This document shows, in pieces, positions 21,561-30,113 of a stretch of 64,000 nt of DNA (its first letter is position 1; each line of letters opens with the position of its first letter). Made by a program: the position numbers and the translations under genes. The DNA is from Streptomyces sp. NBC_00483 (GTDB lineage: Bacteria > Actinomycetota > Actinomycetes > Streptomycetales > Streptomycetaceae). The stretch lies in NCBI RefSeq assembly GCF_036013745.1, contig NZ_CP107880.1, positions 6,386,001-6,450,000 on the forward strand. The letters are read 5' to 3'. Under the pieces are notes generated by a model. That model saw only the letters and a program-made list of their open reading frames with translations. It was not told the DNA's origin and did no database searches.

Positions 21561-24035
21561 ATGGACCCGATGGACCGGGGACCGCAAGATTCCAGCCAGG
21601 AACGGCGCGACGGGGCAGACGGCAGCGGGGGACGCCAGCGTCCGCCCCGCGATCCTCTGACGCCCGACTACGGCCAGGCGTCACCGGCGCTCGCCCGCAC
21701 CGTGCGACTCGTCTCGGGCGATCACCTGCTGACCGTCAATCCCGTTGACGGCAGCGAGATCGAATCCTGCCCGCCCGGCGAGCGCCCGGGCCGGCCCACC
21801 AAGTACGACGCCACGGAGCGTGCGGCGCTCGCCCGCGCCGCCCGGCCGCCGCTGCCGCCCGGCCCCGCACAGCCGCAACTGCCGCTCCTGGAGCGGCAGG
21901 AGGAGCGGGAGCGCCTGGTGCGGCTCCTGGCGCGCGGCCGCTCCGTACGGCTCACGGGGCCCGCGGGATCCGGGCGTACGGCGCTGCTCGACCAGGTCTC
22001 CGAGGACTGCGCCGACATCGCGCCCGACGGCGTCGTTCGGCTCTGCGGCCACCTGCGCTCCGTAGAGGACCTGCTGTACGACCTGTTCGGCGCGGTCCAC
22101 AAGGCGCCGCTGCACCAGCCCGACCGCGCGCTGCTGCTCGAACTCGTCCACGAGATCGGCGCCGTCGTCGTCCTCGACGACCTCGAGTTCGGCGGCGCCG
22201 CGCTCGACGAACTCCTCGAAGCGACGCCCGAGTGCGCCTTCCTGCTGTCCGCGACGCCCGACGTGCCGGCGCCGTCCGCCGACTCGCACGTCGAGGAGGT
22301 CTTCCTGGCGGGGCTCGGCCGCGGCGGCGGACAGGAGCTCCTGGAGCGGGCCGTCGGCCGGGTGCTCACCGACGAGGAGGCGCAGTGGGCCGCCGACCTC
22401 TGGTTCGAGTCCGAGGGCCTGCCGCTCCGGTTCGTACAGGCCGGCGCCCTGCTCCGGCAGCGCGACCAACTCCGCGCCGACCCCGAGGCCTTCGACGCGT
22501 TCGGGTACTACGAGGGTCCCGACGCGGCACCGATCGACGCGCCCTTCGACGCCGACGGGCACGACGTACCGCTGCCCGCGCTCGCCGAGGCCGCCGCGCC
22601 CGCCGCGCTGCTCGCGTCCCGACTCGGCGCGTCCGCGCGCGCCACCCTGGAGTTCGCGGTCGCGCTCGGCGGCGAGATCCCGCACCAGGCGCATCTGCCG
22701 GCGCTCGTCGGTGACACACACGCCGACGCCGCCCTCGCCGAGCTCGTCTCCTGCGCGCTCGTCACGCCGGTCGGCGGCCGCTACCGCCTCGCCGCCGGAG
22801 TGCACCGGCAACTGGAGGCCGCGGGCTACGGCACCGACGCAGCCGGCCGCGGGCACACCGCCGCCCAGCACTACGCGTGGTGGGCCGCGCACCCGTCGGT
22901 CGGGCCCGAGCGGGCGGCCGCAGAGTCCGACGCGGTGCTGGCCGCGCTCGCGGCGACGACGGCCCCTGAGACGTCCGTGGAGCTCGCCCGCGCGGCCGCG
23001 CCCGCCTTCGCCGCCGGGCTCGCCTGGAGCGCGTGGGAGCGCGCCCTCAGGGCCGGCCTCGAAGCGGCGCGCTCCACGGGACAGGTGGCCGAGGAGGCGT
23101 ACTTCCACCACGAGTTGGGGATCCTCGCGCTCCTCGACGGGCAGCTCGACCGGGCCCGCTTCGAGCTGGAGGCCTCCATCGCGCTGCGCGGCGCCGTCGC
23201 CGACAAGCACGGCACGATCGCCGGGCGCCGGGCCCTCGCCCTGGTCGCCGACCGCTCGGGCGGCTCGCTGCCCGGTGGCAGTACGGCGGCGGGCGACGAG
23301 GTCCCGGACGCGATGTACGAGGAGTCGGCCTCGCCGCCCGGCGGAGTCCCCGCGTACACACGGTCCGAAGAGCCCAGCGAGCCCGACACTTTGGTGACCC
23401 GTCAGGCCGCCGCGCCCGTACCCGCACCGCCCGCCCCGACCGTCGTCGGGGGCAAGGCGCCCTCGCGCAAATCGGTGGTGGGCGGGGCCCGGCGCAACAT
23501 GGTGGCGGCGGGCGCAGGCGCGCTGCTCGCGGCGGTGCTCGGCACGGTCGTCACGCTCGGCGCCACGTCGGGCAACGACGATCCGCCGTCGGACAAGGTC
23601 GACACGAAACCGTCGGCGACGGCGGGGGAGAACGGCGGGGACCTCGGCGCCGAGGGGGCGGGCGACGGCGACGGCAAAACGAGCGCGGCGCCGACCGACC
23701 CGGGCGAGGACGGCGTCCTCGGCACGGCGGACGACCCGACTCCGTCGAGCGGGGCGAGCGACAAGCCGTCCAGCTCGCCGAGCGGCTCCAAGGCGCCGGA
23801 CGACCCGACGAAGTCGCCGACCAAGTCGCCCACGAAGTCCCCGACGAAATCGCCGACCAAGTCTCCGACGAAGTCGCCCACTCCGACGCCGACGAAGCCA
23901 CCGACATCGAGCCCGCCGCCGGCGACGACAACCCCGCCACCGGCGACGACGACCCCGCCGACGACGCCGGACACCTCGGACACGGCAAGCGGCCCGATCA
24001 CGACGACGCCGAACTCTCCGAGCAACGCCGCCTGA
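21561..24035 (+). CDS. Large P-loop (STAND/AAA-like) ATPase with C-terminal membrane helix and KSPT-repeat tail
   Basis: The protein has about 824 aa. A low-complexity N-terminus (1-110) precedes a P-loop domain with Walker A GPAGSGRT (133-140), where the usual Lys is Arg, and Walker B VVVLDD (202-207). It continues as a NB-ARC-like helical region with a winged-helix-like segment and TPR-like helices (about 480-590). A single membrane helix follows (about 645-670, MVAAGAGALLAAVLGTVVTLG), then an extracytoplasmic Asp/Lys/Pro/Ser/Thr-rich tail with six TKSP units and Pro/Thr stretches. The helix orientation is inferred from the cytoplasmic ATPase. The start ATG 21561 is conservative. I know no assigned function; a membrane-linked signalling ATPase is a guess. 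Confidence 0.8.
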   Translation: MDPMDRGPQDSSQERRDGADGSGGRQRPPRDPLTPDYGQASPALARTVRLVSGDHLLTVNPVDGSEIESCPPGERPGRPTKYDATERAALARAARPPLPPGPAQPQLPLLERQEERERLVRLLARGRSVRLTGPAGSGRTALLDQVSEDCADIAPDGVVRLCGHLRSVEDLLYDLFGAVHKAPLHQPDRALLLELVHEIGAVVVLDDLEFGGAALDELLEATPECAFLLSATPDVPAPSADSHVEEVFLAGLGRGGGQELLERAVGRVLTDEEAQWAADLWFESEGLPLRFVQAGALLRQRDQLRADPEAFDAFGYYEGPDAAPIDAPFDADGHDVPLPALAEAAAPAALLASRLGASARATLEFAVALGGEIPHQAHLPALVGDTHADAALAELVSCALVTPVGGRYRLAAGVHRQLEAAGYGTDAAGRGHTAAQHYAWWAAHPSVGPERAAAESDAVLAALAATTAPETSVELARAAAPAFAAGLAWSAWERALRAGLEAARSTGQVAEEAYFHHELGILALLDGQLDRARFELEASIALRGAVADKHGTIAGRRALALVADRSGGSLPGGSTAAGDEVPDAMYEESASPPGGVPAYTRSEEPSEPDTLVTRQAAAPVPAPPAPTVVGGKAPSRKSVVGGARRNMVAAGAGALLAAVLGTVVTLGATSGNDDPPSDKVDTKPSATAGENGGDLGAEGAGDGDGKTSAAPTDPGEDGVLGTADDPTPSSGASDKPSSSPSGSKAPDDPTKSPTKSPTKSPTKSPTKSPTKSPTPTPTKPPTSSPPPATTTPPPATTTPPTTPDTSDTASGPITTTPNSPSNAA
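23808..23879 (+). repeat. Six 12-bp in-frame tandem repeats coding for TKSP
   Basis: Six consecutive units of the form ACSAARTCNCCN encode Thr-Lys-Ser-Pro at residues 750-773. Most differences between units are at third codon positions, so the peptide repeat is older than recent slippage and is probably selected. It forms part of the extracytoplasmic tail. Confidence 0.85.
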
Positions 24036-24043
24036 GGGCATAT

Positions 24044-24100
24044 CAAGCCCCGTCGGCATTTGAGGCGCGGGGCCCCGAGGCGTCAACCCCGGGGCCCCGC
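24044..24100. terminator. GC-rich dispersed element acting as a bidirectional terminator
   Basis: The left part, CAAGCCCCGTCGGCATTTGA, is a member of the dispersed family. The right part forms a perfect 11-bp stem (24067-24077 with 24090-24100) around 12 bases. It separates two convergent genes, the P-loop protein and nucS, each ending within 10 bp of it. Confidence 0.8.
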
Positions 24101-24104
24101 ACCC

Positions 24105-24776
24105 TCAGAAGAGCCGCAGCTTGTCGTCCTCGATGCCCCGCATCGCGTCATAGTCCAGCACGGCGCACCCGATACCCCGGTCCGTCGCAAGGACTCGCGC
24201 CTGCGGCTTGATCTCCTGCGCCGCGAAGACACCCCGCACGGGGGCAAGGTGCGGATCGCGGTTCAACAGCTCCAGGTAGCGCGTGAGTTGCTCGACCCCG
24301 TCGATCTCGCCACGGCGCTTGATCTCGACGGCCACGGTCTGCCCTTCGCCGTCCCGGCACAGGATGTCGACCGGGCCGATCGCCGTCATGTACTCGCGGC
24401 GAATGAGCGTGTAGCCCTCGCCGAGCGTGTCGATACGGTCGGCGAGCAGCTCCTGGAGGTGGGCCTCGACGCCGTCCTTGATGAGGCCGGGGTCCACGCC
24501 GAGCTCGTGCGAGGAGTCGTGGAGGATCTCCTCCATCGTGATGATGAGCTTTTCACCCGCCTTGTTGACGACGGTCCACTTGCCCTCGTCGTCTCCGGTG
24601 CCCTCCTTCAAGGTGCACGGCGGCGACATCCAGTTGAGGGGCTTGTAGGCACGGTCGTCCGCATGGATCGAGACGCTGCCGTCCGCCTTCACGAGGATGA
24701 GGCGGGGTGCCGACGGGAGATGGGCGGTGAGCCGGCCCGCGTAATCCACGGAGCAACGGGCGATGACGAGACGCAT
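24105..24776 (-). CDS. nucS: Mismatch-specific endonuclease NucS (EndoMS)
   Basis: This 223-aa endonuclease carries out non-canonical mismatch repair in actinobacteria, cutting both strands at mismatched bases with help from the beta clamp. The N-terminal beta domain is followed by a restriction-like core with catalytic residues D137 (GPVDILCRD), E151 and K153 (VAVEIKRRG) and Q163 ([11 protein letters not shown]). The length equals that of other Streptomyces NucS. The start is ATG 24776 ([14 protein letters not shown]); no Shine-Dalgarno is visible, and TAGCGT lies eight bases upstream, so the message may be leaderless. Confidence 0.95.
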   Translation of the reverse strand: MRLVIARCSVDYAGRLTAHLPSAPRLILVKADGSVSIHADDRAYKPLNWMSPPCTLKEGTGDDEGKWTVVNKAGEKLIITMEEILHDSSHELGVDPGLIKDGVEAHLQELLADRIDTLGEGYTLIRREYMTAIGPVDILCRDGEGQTVAVEIKRRGEIDGVEQLTRYLELLNRDPHLAPVRGVFAAQEIKPQARVLATDRGIGCAVLDYDAMRGIEDDKLRLF

Positions 24777-25082
24777 GGTCGGCAACGCTACTCGACCCTC
24801 GGTGGTCGACGCACTTCTCCCTCCCGTCTCCCACCACCGCACCACCCGAGCACCTGCGGTGCGCCCCTTTAATTCCCGTAATTCCAGTAAGCACGCGTTC
24901 GGCATTGGCCGGTTGTGTACGAACGAATACCCCTACGCCCTGTTGCCGTTCGGACACGTTGCCTAACGTAGAAGACAGGAGGTCGCGGCGCGTGCACGCT
25001 GCGTGTTCCACGGAGTGCTCGTGCCAAGGACTTCTGCCCTGTCCGTCAGCCCCCGCTCCCCGGGGGTGCGAGAGGAGAACCC
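24777..25082. promoter_or_regulatory. Divergent promoter region between nucS and the SCO5389-family gene
   Basis: These 306 bp hold no convincing gene. The nucS side ends in TAGCGT eight bases before its ATG. On the other side, 24920-24990 is less GC-rich than its surroundings. It has TTGCCG near 24950 and TAACGT/TAGAAG near 24965-24972, a plausible promoter with a leader of about 100 bases before ATG 25083. Confidence 0.4.
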
Positions 25083-25475
25083 ATGTCGCTCGACGTCTCA
25101 CCGGCGCTGTTGGATCAGGCCGAGCGAGGCGAGGTCGACGAAAAGGACTTCGTCGACTGCGTCCGGACCTCCCTGCCTTACGCATGGGAGATGATCAGCT
25201 CCCTGGTGGCTCAGCTGAAGGTCGACGGCGGAGCGTTCGCCGACAACCAGACGCCGCCCCCGGACGAGCAGGCACGCGGACAGCTTCTGCGCGCGCTCGC
25301 GAGTGACGCCATACGTGGGGCGCTGCAGCGGCACTTCGGTGTCCGCCTCGCGTTCCAGAACTGCCACCGGGTCGCGGTGTTTCCGCAGGACCCGTCGGTG
25401 GACGAGACGCTCGCCCGCTTCACCTCGGCCCGCAACCAGCTGCTCAACCAGTCACCGGAGCTGCGTGACTGCTGA
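25083..25475 (+). CDS. SCO5389-family protein of unknown function
   Basis: The 130-aa soluble, mostly helical protein (LDVSPALLDQAERGEVDEKDFVDCVRTSLPYAWEMI, ARGQLLRALASDAIRGALQRHFGVRLAFQNCHRVAVF) matches my memory of the widely conserved Streptomyces SCO5389 family. No enzymatic motif is seen. Two Cys in the core (DC, NC) and one at the end are not arranged as a metal site. GAGAGGAGAACCC precedes the ATG. The leader of about 100 bases is longer than for its neighbours. The gene is convergent with an oxidoreductase across a strong stem-loop. Confidence 0.8.
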   Translation: MSLDVSPALLDQAERGEVDEKDFVDCVRTSLPYAWEMISSLVAQLKVDGGAFADNQTPPPDEQARGQLLRALASDAIRGALQRHFGVRLAFQNCHRVAVFPQDPSVDETLARFTSARNQLLNQSPELRDC

Positions 25476-25502
25476 CGGCTGAGGGCGTAACAGCCTTTGC
25501 CT

Positions 25503-25541
25503 GCCGGCCCGTGCGCGGGAGGTGCATCTGTACGGGCCGGC
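25503..25541. terminator. Bidirectional terminator
   Basis: GCCGGCCCGT (25503-25512) pairs perfectly with ACGGGCCGGC (25532-25541) around a 19-base loop, between the convergent SCO5389-family and oxidoreductase genes. Confidence 0.8.
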
Positions 25542-25568
25542 GGGTGCCGAGGTCAACGTCCCAGTGCG

Positions 25569-26603
25569 TCAGTCGAGTTGAGGCAGTACCTCGGCTCCGA
25601 GGCGCCGCACGTTCTCCTCCGTGGCCGTGAGATCTCCCGAGCCCTCGACGAGCAGCGCGAACCGGGTGATCCCCGTCCGCTCCGATGTCGCCGCGAGTCG
25701 GTCCGCGCACAACTGCGGGGTGCCGACCGGGTGCAGGGAGCACAGCAGTTCCGTGTACGCGTACGGGTCGCGCATCGCCCGCGCCCTGCCGTCGACCGTC
25801 ACATGGGCGTCGAGCCCCTGCTTCAGCCAGCCGGGCATCGCCTTCAGGAGTGTCTCCGCGGCCTCCGACTCGCTGTCACCGATCTGGGCGACACCGGCCG
25901 ACACGTGCTCCGCCGCGTAGATCTCGTCGACCGAGCGTCCTGCCTCGCGGGCGCGGCGTCGCCACAGGCCGACCATCTCGGCCTTCTCCTCGTCCCCGAT
26001 GTGCATGCCGAGCAGCATCGGCAGACCCCGCTCGGCGGCGAGCCGCACGCTGTTCGGTGACGTACAGGCGACGATCACTTCCGGCCCTTCCTGGACCGCT
26101 CCGCCGATCGCCTCGGTCGGGCGCGGCACGACCGGGACCTCGCGGAAGGCGAAGCGCTCACCGGCGCCCCCGACATGCTCGTCCCGCAGCCACTTGAGCA
26201 GCAGGTCGAGGGATTCCGGGAAGCCCTTCTCGTACGCCTCGATGCCGCCCCCGAAGACCTCCAGGTCCACCCAGGGCCCGCCCCTGCCGACGCCGAGCGA
26301 GAACCGGCCGCCGGACGTGACGTGCAGCAATGCCGCCTGCTCGCCGAGGGCGACCGGGTGCGCGGTCGGCAGCACGCTGACCGCCGTACCGACCCGCAGC
26401 GTGTTCGTGCGGCCGAGCAGCAGCGCGGCCAGCGTCACGGCCGAGGGACAGGTCCCGTACGGCACGAAGTGGTGCTCGGCGAGCCACACGGAGTCGAGGC
26501 CCGCCTCTTCGGCGACCTCCGCGGATCGCACCGCGCGATGCAGTGCCTCTCCCTGCCCCTGACCCGGAAACTGGGCCGCCAGTACAAATGTTCCTACGCG
26601 CAT
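25569..26603 (-). CDS. LLM-class flavin-dependent oxidoreductase
   Basis: The 344-aa luciferase-like monooxygenase has a TIM barrel with DSVWLAEHHFVPYG near the N-terminus, the conserved LRVGTAVSVLPTAHPVALGEQAALL strand, and SGGRFSLGVGRGG for FMN phosphate binding. Such enzymes use FMN or F420; which one cannot be told from sequence alone. ATG 26603 (MRVGTFVLAAQFPGQGQGE) follows AGGAAAGCG. Upstream, TTGGCA(AG)TGCCAA at 26660-26673 is a short perfect palindrome and may be an operator. The substrate is unknown. Confidence 0.88.
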   Translation of the reverse strand: MRVGTFVLAAQFPGQGQGEALHRAVRSAEVAEEAGLDSVWLAEHHFVPYGTCPSAVTLAALLLGRTNTLRVGTAVSVLPTAHPVALGEQAALLHVTSGGRFSLGVGRGGPWVDLEVFGGGIEAYEKGFPESLDLLLKWLRDEHVGGAGERFAFREVPVVPRPTEAIGGAVQEGPEVIVACTSPNSVRLAAERGLPMLLGMHIGDEEKAEMVGLWRRRAREAGRSVDEIYAAEHVSAGVAQIGDSESEAAETLLKAMPGWLKQGLDAHVTVDGRARAMRDPYAYTELLCSLHPVGTPQLCADRLAATSERTGITRFALLVEGSGDLTATEENVRRLGAEVLPQLD

Positions 26604-26659
26604 CGCTTTCCTGCCTTCCTCGGCACCGACGCGGGCATTCCCCCTATAGGCAATAACGG

Positions 26660-26673
26660 TTGGCAAGTGCCAA
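26660..26673. promoter_or_regulatory. Short palindrome upstream of the flavin oxidoreductase gene
   Basis: TTGGCA and TGCCAA are inverted around AG. It lies 57 bp before the oxidoreductase start and near a TATAGG (-10-like, 26648-26643 on the minus strand). An operator role is inferred only. Confidence 0.4.
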
Positions 26674-26814
26674 GGACACGGCCTCGCATGAAGATTGGCA
26701 GATTTTCCGGCAGATCTTGACATCGGGCCGGGCCGATGGACCTCGAGTGCCCCCTCCGTATCGGCGTACGCTGTTTGCGACCTCCTGCTCCGTTCACACA
26801 CTCAGAGGTGAGAC

Positions 26815-27156
26815 GTGTCTCCGCGCCGCAACCGCCCGAAAGCAGGCGGGTCGTCCCGCAGTAGCGACTCCACGAGCAGCGGGGACGAAGCGAAGCGCTA
26901 CGGCGGGTTCCAGTCCACGGAGAGCTGGCAGGGCGAGCAGTGGAGCGTGCGCCACGTGGCGGGTGCGAGCGCGGCCGGAAAGACGTATCGCTGCCCCGGC
27001 TGCGACCAGCAGATCCCCTCCGGTGTCGCACATGTGGTGGCCTGGCCGGAGTACGGGGGAGTGGACGACCGGCGGCACTGGCACAAGGCGTGCTGGAACG
27101 CGAAGGACCGCCGCACCACGAAGGTGCAGCGGTCCAAGAACGCGCCGCGGTACTGA
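26815..27156 (+). CDS. Small zinc-finger-like protein
   Basis: The 113-aa basic protein has a disordered Ser/Arg-rich start (SPRRNRPKAGGSSRSSDSTSS), then CPGCDQQIPSGVAHVV and, 21 residues later, HWHKACW. The CxxC ... HxHxxC spacing resembles a treble-clef zinc site. Close homologues in Streptomyces are often labelled ATP/GTP-binding proteins, but no P-loop is present and I do not support that label. GTG 26815 follows AGAGGTGAGAC. It is divergent from the oxidoreductase gene and convergent with the ABC operon. Confidence 0.75.
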   Translation: MSPRRNRPKAGGSSRSSDSTSSGDEAKRYGGFQSTESWQGEQWSVRHVAGASAAGKTYRCPGCDQQIPSGVAHVVAWPEYGGVDDRRHWHKACWNAKDRRTTKVQRSKNAPRY

Positions 27157-27198
27157 AGGCCACCAGGCCCAAGGAGCGCTGTACGTCCAGCTGTACGG

Positions 27199-28032
27199 CT
27201 ATACGTCGCGGCTGTTGAGCGACAGGAACGCACCGCCGAGCGCCACCGCGGTGATCGCCGCCATGATCCACAGCGGCTGCCAGCCGGTCGGGCCCGAGCC
27301 CGCGGTCACCGAGTTGTCGTAGAGCACGGCGAGCTGGCTGGGGACCGAGTACTCGAGCAGCGCCTGCTGCAGGTCCTTGAGCGACTCCGAGAACATGAAG
27401 ATCGCCATGACGAGCGGCAGCAGCACGACGCCGACCATGATGGTGATCGCGCCCGCCGAGTGCCGTACGAGCGTGCCGACGGCGAGCCCGAGCAGGCCGA
27501 GCAGCGCGACGAACAGGCCGACGCCGAACGTCGACTTCGCCCACGTGCCGCCCGCCGGCGAGTCCACGCCCACGATGCCCACCTGGAGCGCGCCGACGAG
27601 TGCGGCGAACACGGTGGTCAGCACCGTGACGAGCAGGAAGAAGACGATCGCCTTGGCGGCGAGCACCCGGCTCCGGCTGGAGCAGGCCGTCATCGTCGTA
27701 CGGATCATGCCGGTGCCGTACTCGGAGGCGATGGTCAGGACGCCGAGGGTCATCACGCAGATGGTGCCGAGCAGGGTGCCGAAGAAGCCGAGGCTGAGCA
27801 CCTGTTGGCTGCTCGGCGACGAGCCGTCGTCGGCGGCGACCACGGCGGCCGAGGCCAGACCGAGCCCGACCATCAGCACGATCATCACGCCCAGCGTCCA
27901 CATCGTGGAGCGCACGGAACGGATCTTCGTCCACTCCGAGGCGAGTGCGTCGCCCAGGTGCGCCTTGCGGATCGGGATGGGCGAGGCGTACGAGGCGCCG
28001 GGAGCGGCGAGGGGCGGGGGCGGCGTGCTCAT
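27199..28032 (-). CDS. ABC-2 type permease of exporter 1
   Basis: This 277-aa permease has a Pro-rich cytoplasmic start and six membrane segments (MWTLGVMIVLMVGLGLASAAVV, LGFFGTLLGTICVMTLGVL, IVFFLLVTVLTTVFAALVG, VGLFVALLGLLGLAVGTLV, ITIMVGVVLLPLVMAIFMF, LWIMAAITAVALGGAFLSL). The motif ASEYGTGMIRTT matches ASEYSTGMIRTS in permease 2, which shows common descent. The ATG overlaps the upstream ATPase stop as ATGA. The substrate is unknown. Confidence 0.88.
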   Translation of the reverse strand: MSTPPPPLAAPGASYASPIPIRKAHLGDALASEWTKIRSVRSTMWTLGVMIVLMVGLGLASAAVVAADDGSSPSSQQVLSLGFFGTLLGTICVMTLGVLTIASEYGTGMIRTTMTACSSRSRVLAAKAIVFFLLVTVLTTVFAALVGALQVGIVGVDSPAGGTWAKSTFGVGLFVALLGLLGLAVGTLVRHSAGAITIMVGVVLLPLVMAIFMFSESLKDLQQALLEYSVPSQLAVLYDNSVTAGSGPTGWQPLWIMAAITAVALGGAFLSLNSRDV

Positions 28033-29258
28033 CGGGCGTCCTTGTCCATCGGCGGGGCGGTCGGGGCCGGTGCGGCGGCCGGAGCGGGCGCGACGGGCGG
28101 GGCCGGCGGGGGCATCGGGGCCGCGTACGGATTCTGGTCCGCGACGGGCTGCTGGGCGGGCGGCTGGACCGGGGCGTGGACCGGGGGCTGACCCGGACCC
28201 GGGGCCTGGACCGGAGCCTGACCCGGGGCCTGGGGCGGCGGCGGGGCGTACCAGCCCGGCTGGCCCTGTCCCGGCACCGGCATCTGGGCGGGCGGCACCG
28301 CGCCGGGCGGCAGCTGCTCGTGCAGGCCCGCGCGCTGGTCGGCGGTCGAGCGGTAGTCGACGGCGCCCTGCGTCATCCGCATGTACGCCTCTTCCAGCGA
28401 CGCCTGGTGCGGCGACAGCTCCCACAGCCGTACGTCGGCGCTGTGTGCCAGATCGCTGATCTGCGGCAGTACCAGGCCCGTGACGCGCAGTCCGCCGTCC
28501 TGCTCGGGCATGACCTGGCCGCCCGCCTCGGTCAGCGCCGCCGTCAGCTTCTCGCGCTGCTGCGGCTCGCTGTCGGGGGTGCGCACCCGCGCGAAGCCGG
28601 CCGAGTTGTGCGCGATGAAGTCCCGCACGCTCATGTCGGCGAGCAGCTGCCCGCGTCCGATCACGATCAGGTGCTCGGCGGTGAGCGCCATCTCGCTCAT
28701 CAGGTGCGAGGAGACGAAGACCGTGCGCCCCTCGGAGGCGAGCTGCTTCATCAGGTTCCTGACCCAGAGGATGCCCTCGGGGTCGAGCCCGTTGACCGGC
28801 TCGTCGAAGAGCAGCACCTGCGGGTCGCCGAGGAGCGCGGCGGCGATGCCGAGCCGCTGCCCCATGCCGAGCGAGAACCCGTTGGAGCGCCGCTTCGCGA
28901 CGTCCTGAAGACCGACGACGCCGAGCACCTCGTCGACCCGGCGGGCCGGGATGCCGGAGAGTTGGGCCAGGCTCAGCAGATGGCTGCGGGCGGTCCTGCC
29001 GCCGTGCACGGCCTTCGCGTCGAGCAGCGCGCCGACCTGGCGCGGAGCGTTCGGGAGCCTGTTGTACGGATAGCCGCCGATGGTCACGTGGCCGGCGGTC
29101 GGCTGGTCGAGGCCGAGGATCATGCGCATCGTCGTGGACTTGCCCGAGCCGTTCGGCCCGAGGAACCCGGTCACGGTCCCCGGCCGCACCTGGAAGGAAA
29201 GGTTGTACACGGCTGTCTTCGCGCCATAGCGCTTCGTCAGGCCGACTGCCTCGATCAT
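28029..29258 (-). CDS. ABC ATPase of exporter 1 with Pro/Ala/Gln-rich tail
   Basis: The protein has 409 aa. The nucleotide-binding domain (1-220) has Walker A GPNGSGKST, the signature-region variant FSLGMGQRLGIAAALL, Walker B VLLFDEPVNGLD and switch FVSSHLMSEM. This LGMGQR form is typical of the BcrA/NatA-like group. A regulatory domain follows to about 310, then about 100 residues rich in Pro, Ala, Gln and Gly (for example PPPPQAPGQAPVQAPGPGQP), probably disordered. The start ATG 29258 has GCGGAGA upstream. It is paralogous to the ATPase at 30886. Confidence 0.9.
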   Translation of the reverse strand: MIEAVGLTKRYGAKTAVYNLSFQVRPGTVTGFLGPNGSGKSTTMRMILGLDQPTAGHVTIGGYPYNRLPNAPRQVGALLDAKAVHGGRTARSHLLSLAQLSGIPARRVDEVLGVVGLQDVAKRRSNGFSLGMGQRLGIAAALLGDPQVLLFDEPVNGLDPEGILWVRNLMKQLASEGRTVFVSSHLMSEMALTAEHLIVIGRGQLLADMSVRDFIAHNSAGFARVRTPDSEPQQREKLTAALTEAGGQVMPEQDGGLRVTGLVLPQISDLAHSADVRLWELSPHQASLEEAYMRMTQGAVDYRSTADQRAGLHEQLPPGAVPPAQMPVPGQGQPGWYAPPPPQAPGQAPVQAPGPGQPPVHAPVQPPAQQPVADQNPYAAPMPPPAPPVAPAPAAAPAPTAPPMDKDAR

Positions 29259-29376
29259 TCTCCGCACCCATCGGATCGGAAGGTTCTGAGAGTTTCCGGA
29301 CGTCGGGGCAGACGCCCCCGTAAGGGTTAGGAGCGTATACGTGCGCTGACGGTTCCGGCCAAGAGTGAGCAAAGCG

Positions 29377-30090
29377 TCAGGCGGGGCCGGAGGGGATTGT
29401 TCCGCCCGAGCGCAGGATCCGGGTGCCCTCTTCGCGTACGGCGGGGGACGCGGCCGCGCGCTGTACCCAGTCCCGCGGGGCAGGGCCGAGCAGCGCGGCC
29501 AGCTCCGGAGAGGCCGCCATGAGCGCGATCAGGAGGCCCGCCTGGTCGCCGCCGCCGGCCCGCGGGGCCCCGGTGCCCGGGTCGACGAGAACGCCGTGCT
29601 CACCCACGTACATCTGCAGACCGGGGACGGGGGCGCCGGGGACGGTGATCCTGCGGTAGTTCGGCAGCTCCGTGGCGTCGACCGCCTTCAGCTGGGCCGC
29701 GTCGAGCCAGGACACGACGAGGGTGCGCGCGGCCCCTGGATCCGGGTAGGGGGCGGCGGCCACATATCCGTTGCGCCCGATGTGTGCGGAGCAGCCGACG
29801 CCGATGCCGCGGGTGGGGAGCGGCACCATCGGCACGGCGACCGGGAGACCCAGCTTCCTCAGCTTGTACGCGACCTGGGCGGGGGCCGCGTTGGAGCCGA
29901 CGGCGAGGACGGGGGTGCGGTCCGCGGTCCAGCGGGGCAGCTCGCGCCCCACGTCCAGGTCGAGGAGTTCGTCGCCGCGCAGGAGGGCCGGGGCGGTGAC
30001 CGGGCGGCCGGGGTAGCTGAGGGGAGTGAGGGCGGGGACGGTGTCGTAGCCGAGGGAGACAAGGGTGCGGCTGGGATCGATGAGCGCCAT
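29377..30090 (-). CDS. Protein of unknown function between two ABC exporters
   Basis: The 237-aa soluble protein has the motif PVLAVGSNAAPAQVAYKL near residue 60, then GVGCSAHIGRNGYVAAAPYPDPGA and SWLDAAQLKAVDATELPNYRRI. The AVGSN strand and the later Leu/Asp/Glu...Tyr-Arg pattern faintly recall the gamma-glutamylcyclotransferase fold, but this is only a weak guess. It starts 23 bp after the permease-2 stop and precedes ATPase 1, so it probably belongs to one transcript with both exporters. ATG 30090 has no strong ribosome-binding site. Confidence 0.75.
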   Translation of the reverse strand: MALIDPSRTLVSLGYDTVPALTPLSYPGRPVTAPALLRGDELLDLDVGRELPRWTADRTPVLAVGSNAAPAQVAYKLRKLGLPVAVPMVPLPTRGIGVGCSAHIGRNGYVAAAPYPDPGAARTLVVSWLDAAQLKAVDATELPNYRRITVPGAPVPGLQMYVGEHGVLVDPGTGAPRAGGGDQAGLLIALMAASPELAALLGPAPRDWVQRAAASPAVREEGTRILRSGGTIPSGPA

Positions 30091-30113
30091 GGGGCCGCAG
30101 GCTAGGCCCTGTC

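Noticed and set aside
26815..27156. ATP/GTP-binding protein label
   Set aside because: There is no P-loop or other nucleotide motif; the visible pattern is a Cys/His metal site.
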